Positions 59,302-64,000 of a DNA stretch of 64,000 nucleotides are shown here, in pieces. Below the pieces are notes generated by a model that saw nothing but the letters and a program-made list of their open reading frames with translations, was not told the DNA's origin and ran no database searches. The stretch's first letter is position 1; each line of letters starts with the position of its first letter. This DNA is from Natroniella sulfidigena. Lineage in GTDB: Bacteria; Bacillota; Halanaerobiia; Halobacteroidales; Halobacteroidaceae. The stretch is taken from assembly GCF_023223645.1 (NCBI RefSeq), contig NZ_JALKBY010000013.1:1-64000 (forward strand), given 5' to 3'. A program made the translations under genes and the position numbers.

Positions 59302-61725
59302 TTAAATCATATTATCAATTGCTAAACTACTCTCAATTTTATCTCTATTAATTTCAACTATTTTGCCATTTATTCTTGCTTTTTTATCTGCCAATAGTTC
59401 AATCTTATTCTCAGCTAACATATAGTAATCTTGATATCTTTTTAACTTCTGACCACTCTCTTTAGCTAACCTTTTCAATATCTTATATAACCTAACCTCC
59501 TGCCTACTCTCTATCTTCAACTCATGAATAGTAGTAGCATTCTCTAGCAAATATAAGGTCGTATAATTTATAAGAACTACACCATATTCTACAGGTTCTA
59601 TCTTTCTTTCTAACTCTTGAATCTCCTCAAGTTCAATCCTTAGATATACCTTACCTCTCTTACTAGAATTAGCCGGTAAGACTTCACACTCACCTCTTTT
59701 ATACTCTCTAACCTTATCAACTTTTGCAAAATATTTTATTCCGCTATCATCTCCAAAGGTACTTTCTGGTTGATAAAAGGCTACATATTCTACTCCACTA
59801 CGAAGATTAGATAGTCTTTTTAATGGAAGATGAAAGAATTGATGATTTATATAAACTTCTAAATGTTCTGGATCTTTTATATTAACAACCATTACATTCT
59901 GTAATTTAAACTTAGCATAATTATCTAAGTCATCATAAGCTTGATGGCGAATTATACTCTCTTGTGCTTCAATCTCTGTCTCATCTAATATTTCTTCTAA
60001 ATGCTTACGAATCAAACTTGTACTACCAGGCAGCATTGGAAAACCACCTATATTAACCTTATCTATACTCTTGTAAAATTTATGGTTCATATACTCTTTT
60101 TCATTGCTGTAAGGAAACATTACATAAGCACCAAGGGTTTGATAATTAAAATGGTCATTCTCTTCTAAATCAGTTACAATAGCATCTCGATAACGATGCA
60201 TTACATTAATATCTTCTTCCTTAGGGCCAATCCCCCCTTGAGGTGAAATACTGATTCGATACTTGGCATCAAAGATATAAATCCGCCTTTTATCTTCATC
60301 TTCACTCTGCAGACAGAGTACATTATCTGGTATCTGAGTATTTGTAGGCAAGCTCCTATAAGCCTTATTATACCATAATTCAATCTCTCTTCCTGCTTGA
60401 TTAACATACCTCATCACTGCCTCTTCATCTTGAACAAGTGACAAGTGTAACCCCCTATTATCAGCCCTAATAATTCCATATTCCGATATATTATAACCTA
60501 GCTGATTCAATATCTCATTTAATTTAATATAACACCAGACCTCATATAGACGCCAAATCTTTTTAGGGGTAATATTATAAAGATCCTGACTCAAACTTAA
60601 TCCTTTCTTTAACATCAAATAATAATAATTGACCTCTTTATAACCTGGTGCCATCTGAAATACAAGGCTTGAGTTAATTCTTCCTTTTAGATTGCCTACC
60701 TGATCATAAAAACCATTAATCCTTCCTTTCAGTTCACCTTCTACCTTTGATAAAAATTCATAATAATCATTGTCTCGTCCATATTCCTCTATAATAATCC
60801 TTTTAATCTTTCTGATTCTCTTCAAAACCCTCTTCAACATATACTTAATATAGCGATTTTCAAAAATATCATAAGTTATTCGCTTCTTCTTTTCTATAAC
60901 TTTTTCTGGAAGATATCTTTCTCCATCAATCTCAATTCCTTCTTTCTCCTTTATCAACTTAGCAGGGTTGTGTCGCAAATAATCAACTGTCTTTCGAGAA
61001 ATTCTCTTTGTCTGCTCTAGATTTCTAACCCTCTCTATATTTAACAAGCGATGTTTTGGTCTCTTTTCTACTTGATCTAATGCTTCTTTTAACCTATTAT
61101 AGATAGTCTTTAAAATATAGTAGAACTCATTAGGTGTCTGATCTTCTGTATCTATCAGCCCTGATTTATGATAAGTCTTACCTAAGAATTTAAAAGCTAA
61201 AGCTGTAATCTCCTCATTTACCTCTTTCATAATCTCAGTATAATCCTTGCGATAATCCATCTTAGCAGGAAATACTTCAATCGTAAAGGTTAATACTTGA
61301 TGACCATTTACTAAAATTGAAAAATCACTATAACCAACTTCCCCTCTAAATTTAAAACTCCCAACTAAATGACCTCCAAAATCATTAACCTCATTCTCAA
61401 TTCTTTCATCTACATGATATAAATCAATCTTATTTTCATCTTTATCTTTATTCTCAATAAAGATCTGATAGTTCCCAGTATCAAAAAAGGCTGGATACAT
61501 AAGTTGACTATTATTTGTCCCTAATTCTCCATTAGACTGAATCGTTTTAATTCTCCCTATAGAACAATTTTTTACTACTTCTACATTGAAATGAGCTGGA
61601 GTATTAAAATTATCGATAATCTCTTTAGTATAGCCTTTTACTTTCCCACTAACACTTACAGTAAACAAATCTGTCTCTATTAATATTAATCTCTTTTCTT
61701 TAGACCCAGTATGATGTAAATCCAT
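59302..61725 (-). CDS. McrC-like/DUF2357-DUF524 nuclease of a modification-dependent restriction system
   Basis: Large protein whose region about residues 360-560 holds the DUF524-type nuclease: LYEVWCYIKLNEILNQLGY, and IYIFDAKYRISISPQGG, with EEDINVMHRYRDAI, a PD-(D/E)xK pattern (D-x-K). The N-terminal half is the DUF2357 beta-rich domain, the C-terminal 200 residues are unassigned. Such proteins pair with McrB-type AAA+ GTPases to cut modified DNA. GAGAGGG is spaced for ATG at 61725; the ATG at 61731 is too close. It overlaps the end of the McrB-like gene by 26 bases, so the two are translationally coupled. Confidence 0.85.
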   Translation of the reverse strand: MDLHHTGSKEKRLILIETDLFTVSVSGKVKGYTKEIIDNFNTPAHFNVEVVKNCSIGRIKTIQSNGELGTNNSQLMYPAFFDTGNYQIFIENKDKDENKIDLYHVDERIENEVNDFGGHLVGSFKFRGEVGYSDFSILVNGHQVLTFTIEVFPAKMDYRKDYTEIMKEVNEEITALAFKFLGKTYHKSGLIDTEDQTPNEFYYILKTIYNRLKEALDQVEKRPKHRLLNIERVRNLEQTKRISRKTVDYLRHNPAKLIKEKEGIEIDGERYLPEKVIEKKKRITYDIFENRYIKYMLKRVLKRIRKIKRIIIEEYGRDNDYYEFLSKVEGELKGRINGFYDQVGNLKGRINSSLVFQMAPGYKEVNYYYLMLKKGLSLSQDLYNITPKKIWRLYEVWCYIKLNEILNQLGYNISEYGIIRADNRGLHLSLVQDEEAVMRYVNQAGREIELWYNKAYRSLPTNTQIPDNVLCLQSEDEDKRRIYIFDAKYRISISPQGGIGPKEEDINVMHRYRDAIVTDLEENDHFNYQTLGAYVMFPYSNEKEYMNHKFYKSIDKVNIGGFPMLPGSTSLIRKHLEEILDETEIEAQESIIRHQAYDDLDNYAKFKLQNVMVVNIKDPEHLEVYINHQFFHLPLKRLSNLRSGVEYVAFYQPESTFGDDSGIKYFAKVDKVREYKRGECEVLPANSSKRGKVYLRIELEEIQELERKIEPVEYGVVLINYTTLYLLENATTIHELKIESRQEVRLYKILKRLAKESGQKLKRYQDYYMLAENKIELLADKKARINGKIVEINRDKIESSLAIDNMI

Positions 61726-63355
61726 TTTCATACCCTCTCAACATTGCAATTATTTTTTCTACACTCTTTTGATAAGTTGCATATTCTAATTGTTTTTCTG
61801 CATCTTTTAGATAATCAGGTCTATCCATTATCTCTACTTCATTACAATAATTATATAAATCTATTAAAGCAGCTTTTATATTAAGATCACTACCAATAAT
61901 TTTAGGTAAGATCTTTTGACAAATTTGATAGTCAAAAGCTAATTCTTCATTTAATAAACTCATCTTATGATTTTCTAGCATATAAAATACTATCTCATCC
62001 CTAGTTCTATAAGCAAAGTGATAATTATACTTCTTTAATATTTGATTTATTTCTTCAACCTTTTGATTAATCTCTTTAACATATCCCTTATCTTCTTTTA
62101 AAGCATCTTGAATTGTTAAAAATGACTGCTTTAAAAATTGATTTGCAGCAGTTTCCACTTCGACTCCTTCTTTAATAAAATCTAATCTTGATAAATTTAC
62201 ATCTGTAAATTCAATACTATTAGTCCTATCTAAGACCTTATTACTGAAACCAAAGGTAGTATCATCCATATTTACTGTTCCTATTACATATAAATTTTCT
62301 GGTATATATAAATCTTCATATTCTGATTCAGTGAGATTATTAATTAATTGATCTGTCTTAATTTGCCCTTCTTCTCTTCTTTTAGATTCAATTAGACTTA
62401 AATAATCACTGAAATAATACTCTATTCGGGCCAAGTTCATCTCATCTAAGCAAACAAAATATGGCTTATCTTTATTATTAATAGCTTCTACAATTACCTC
62501 TGTCAATTCTCCTGGAATGAATTCATCCTTTATATTTTTATATCCTATTAATTCCGCTGCATCGTTCCAATTAGGTTTTACAGAAACCATTTTAAAGCGA
62601 TTATTTTTAGTCGTAGCTCCCACAGCTTCAGCAAAGATACGAACCAGTTTAGATTTTCCTGTCCCACTAATTCCAGATAAGATTACAAATGATTTTGTCT
62701 TTAAGGATAAATAAAAATTAGCAATCTCTTCATAAGAGTAGATATAGCCTTTGGATAATATGTATTTATGAATCTTATTAATGTAGTTTTTATAATCTTC
62801 TATTTCTTCTACCTCCTCTAACTCATCATCTTTAGCAATAGAGTTATCCATTGCCGTAATAGCATCATCTATGCTATTGAATTTTGACAATAAGTTATTT
62901 AATTTAGTGTTACTAATATAAGAAAACCCCTGTGGAGTAAAATTAGGAGAATAATCAACTGCTTCATTAAATGTTGATAAGTCAATATCTACGTCCTTTA
63001 ATATTTCAACAAGGAAAATATATTCCCAGGTTTCTCCATTTGAATTTGTACCCCAAGCTTCTTCAGCTAGCTCTCTATTTTGAATTTTACCTGTCACTTT
63101 ACCATACTTTATAAAATTTTGATTACTACCATATATTAAAAACCTATCACCTTTATCTAACCTTTCCCAGTTACTAATATTACTACTTCCTGGGGTTGCT
63201 CCCCACATCTTTATTTTTTTAGAATACCCCAATTCCTTTAATGCTTCATCATCTATAAGGTGAAAATAATTTTCTAAAGGAAAATCATTTTCAATTGTAT
63301 CTTCAAGATGTTTTTGAGCAGCAGAATTGCTAGCTGTAAAATAAAATAGCTTCAT
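61700..63355 (-). CDS. McrB-like AAA+ GTPase with EVE-like N-terminal reader domain
   Basis: Residues 1-150 resemble an EVE (PUA-like) domain: MWGATPGSSNISNWERLDKG DRFLIYGS, GKVTGK, WGTNSNGETWEYIFLVEIL, a fold that reads modified bases such as 5-hydroxymethylcytosine. The AAA+ core follows: LSGISGTGKSKLVRIFAEA (Walker A), FVCLDEMNLARIEYYFSDY (Walker B), VIGTVNMDDTTFGFSNKVLD RTN (sensor/G-specific motif of McrB). Length 551. The domain pair defines type IV-like restriction. AGGAGGAGGA precedes the ATG. It starts the operon and is followed by the DUF2357/DUF524 nuclease. Confidence 0.9.
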   Translation of the reverse strand: MKLFYFTASNSAAQKHLEDTIENDFPLENYFHLIDDEALKELGYSKKIKMWGATPGSSNISNWERLDKGDRFLIYGSNQNFIKYGKVTGKIQNRELAEEAWGTNSNGETWEYIFLVEILKDVDIDLSTFNEAVDYSPNFTPQGFSYISNTKLNNLLSKFNSIDDAITAMDNSIAKDDELEEVEEIEDYKNYINKIHKYILSKGYIYSYEEIANFYLSLKTKSFVILSGISGTGKSKLVRIFAEAVGATTKNNRFKMVSVKPNWNDAAELIGYKNIKDEFIPGELTEVIVEAINNKDKPYFVCLDEMNLARIEYYFSDYLSLIESKRREEGQIKTDQLINNLTESEYEDLYIPENLYVIGTVNMDDTTFGFSNKVLDRTNSIEFTDVNLSRLDFIKEGVEVETAANQFLKQSFLTIQDALKEDKGYVKEINQKVEEINQILKKYNYHFAYRTRDEIVFYMLENHKMSLLNEELAFDYQICQKILPKIIGSDLNIKAALIDLYNYCNEVEIMDRPDYLKDAEKQLEYATYQKSVEKIIAMLRGYENGFTSYWV

Positions 63356-63784
63356 TTTAATCTTCCTCCTCCTTGCTAAAAACCGACCATAAAATAATTT
63401 ATAAATAAATTATATCTCATCACTCACTTAGAATTGAATCAGTTATCTAAAAAAAATAAAGTTCTAATTACTCTTTATCTCACTCTAAATTATCATTTTT
63501 TGATAAAAAATTAAATCTTACCAAATATTATCTTGTGTTAGTTTATCTTTTCTATACTTCTATTAAAACCCCTCCTGCAAATCAATATAAATAAGCCTAC
63601 CTTACTTATTATAGAATTGATTTAAAATAATCGCCCTAGCAGTAGTTCCTAGCTTGGCCCCAGTCGCACCCTACTATTAGATCACCTTTCTATTCTTTTA
63701 ACTCTCTCCTAAACAATTTAAGTAATATTATTAACAACGATAAAATATTATTAGGTAAGTACTTATTACAAGGGAAGGAATCTT
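63356..63784. other. 429-base spacer between McrB-like gene and ylbJ
   Basis: No intact gene. On the minus strand, 63603-63668 encodes ATGAKLGTTARAIILNQFYN K and a stop, apparently the tail of a lost gene; stops lie just upstream. The right end (63717-63784) is the ylbJ leader, with an internal direct repeat AATATTATTA and a copy elsewhere at 50050-50106. Confidence 0.55.
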
Positions 63785-64000
63785 TTGGAAACAGAGCTCA
63801 ATAAAAAAATCATAAATCTCAAAGCCTTAATTGCAATCTTTGTCACCATTTCACTGGTTATTTATTCCGAACAGGCATTCGAAGCAGCAGTTAATGGCTT
63901 ACATACTTGGTGGAAGATCGTCTTCCCTGCCCTATTACCTTTTTTCATTATCGCTGAGATCTTGATGGGATTAGGTGTAGTTCACTTCATGGGTGCCTTA
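63785..64000 (+). CDS. ylbJ: YlbJ-like sporulation integral membrane protein (partial)
   Basis: First 72 codons of a membrane protein: ALIAIFVTISLVIYSEQAFE, AAVNGLHTWWKIVFPALLPF FIIAEILMGLGVVHFMGAL. The TWWKIVFPALLPFFI motif followed by GLGVVHF is characteristic of YlbJ, a sporulation membrane protein needed for cortex formation in Bacillus. Start is TTG at 63785, preceded by GAAGGA. The gene continues past the window end. It is the main sequence sign that this organism makes endospores. Confidence 0.85.
   Translation, partial: METELNKKIINLKALIAIFVTISLVIYSEQAFEAAVNGLHTWWKIVFPALLPFFIIAEILMGLGVVHFMGAL

Noticed and set aside
57710-63355. Radical SAM gene as third member of the McrBC-like operon
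   Set aside because: A hairpin with a T-tract at 59211-59236 and a 200-base gap separate it from the McrC-like gene, so cotranscription is not supported.
63603-63668. Minus-strand frame ATGAKLGTTARAIILNQFYN before ylbJ
   Set aside because: Twenty-two codons ending in a stop with stops directly upstream; family not recognised, so it is only noted in the spacer description.

Overview
The window is strongly A+T-rich with short intergenic spacers, Firmicute-type ribosome-binding sites (AGGAGG and variants) and sigma-A-like promoters. The last 216 bases begin a ylbJ-like sporulation gene, so the organism is probably a spore-forming anaerobic Firmicute. The mix of catabolic threonine/serine genes, a selenium-dependent-type molybdenum hydroxylase cluster, a CoA-disulfide-reductase fusion and acidic secreted proteins fits the Halanaerobiales (Halobacteroidaceae, Orenia-like). 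That placement is inference, not something the sequence proves. Nearly all genes lie on the minus strand; no rRNA, tRNA or CRISPR array was seen.

Layout. 1-16 kb: an IS605-type TnpB remnant at the edge, a lipoprotein alkaline phosphatase, homoserine dehydrogenase under a SAM-I riboswitch, then sdaAA-sdaAB, kbl and tdh (threonine to glycine plus acetyl-CoA, serine to pyruvate), a divergent DAACS symporter, ssb, small membrane proteins, an ankyrin/FGE-sulfatase-domain protein, a Tat-exported nucleotidase and adk. 16-26 kb: a Spy/CpxP-like protein, a complete oligopeptide/nickel-type ABC importer in one operon, and a TrmO-FmdE fusion preceded by a candidate structured leader. 26-41 kb: an MFS/CMD-domain operon, a CoADR-rhodanese-TusA-DsrE fusion, a chemoreceptor, a MarR-MATE pair with a perfect operator, an AI-2E permease, LysM and LiaF-like envelope proteins, a TetR/serine-hydrolase pair, YbjQ and a VOC protein. 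41-49.5 kb: a xanthine-dehydrogenase-like hydroxylase (FAD, 2Fe-2S and Mo subunits) with its maturation genes (xdhC, yqeC, mocA, yqeB and a molybdopterin-binding protein). 50-64 kb: a repair/defence block with HepT-MntA toxin-antitoxin, AddAB, a spore-photoproduct-lyase-like radical SAM protein and an McrBC-like modification-dependent restriction pair whose McrB carries an EVE-like N-terminal reader.

Signals beyond genes. (1) The octamer GGGCCAAC / GTTGGCCC occurs 25 times by my reading, where base composition predicts fewer than one; it is a candidate genome-wide oriented signal, possibly Chi-like and read by the AddAB encoded here. (2) A family of intergenic inverted repeats is built from tandem 7-bp units (CAGTTTA-like arms) around a shared AAAACCTTA core. 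(3) Two distant genes, spy-like and a chemoreceptor, share a promoter of three 11-bp-spaced CTTAAT repeats exactly 10 bp from TATAAT. (4) Several spacers hold short near-identical copies of gene ends or leaders from elsewhere in the window, and relics of broken genes (LiaI-like, nucleotidyltransferase antitoxin, LysM), showing ongoing small-scale duplication and decay.
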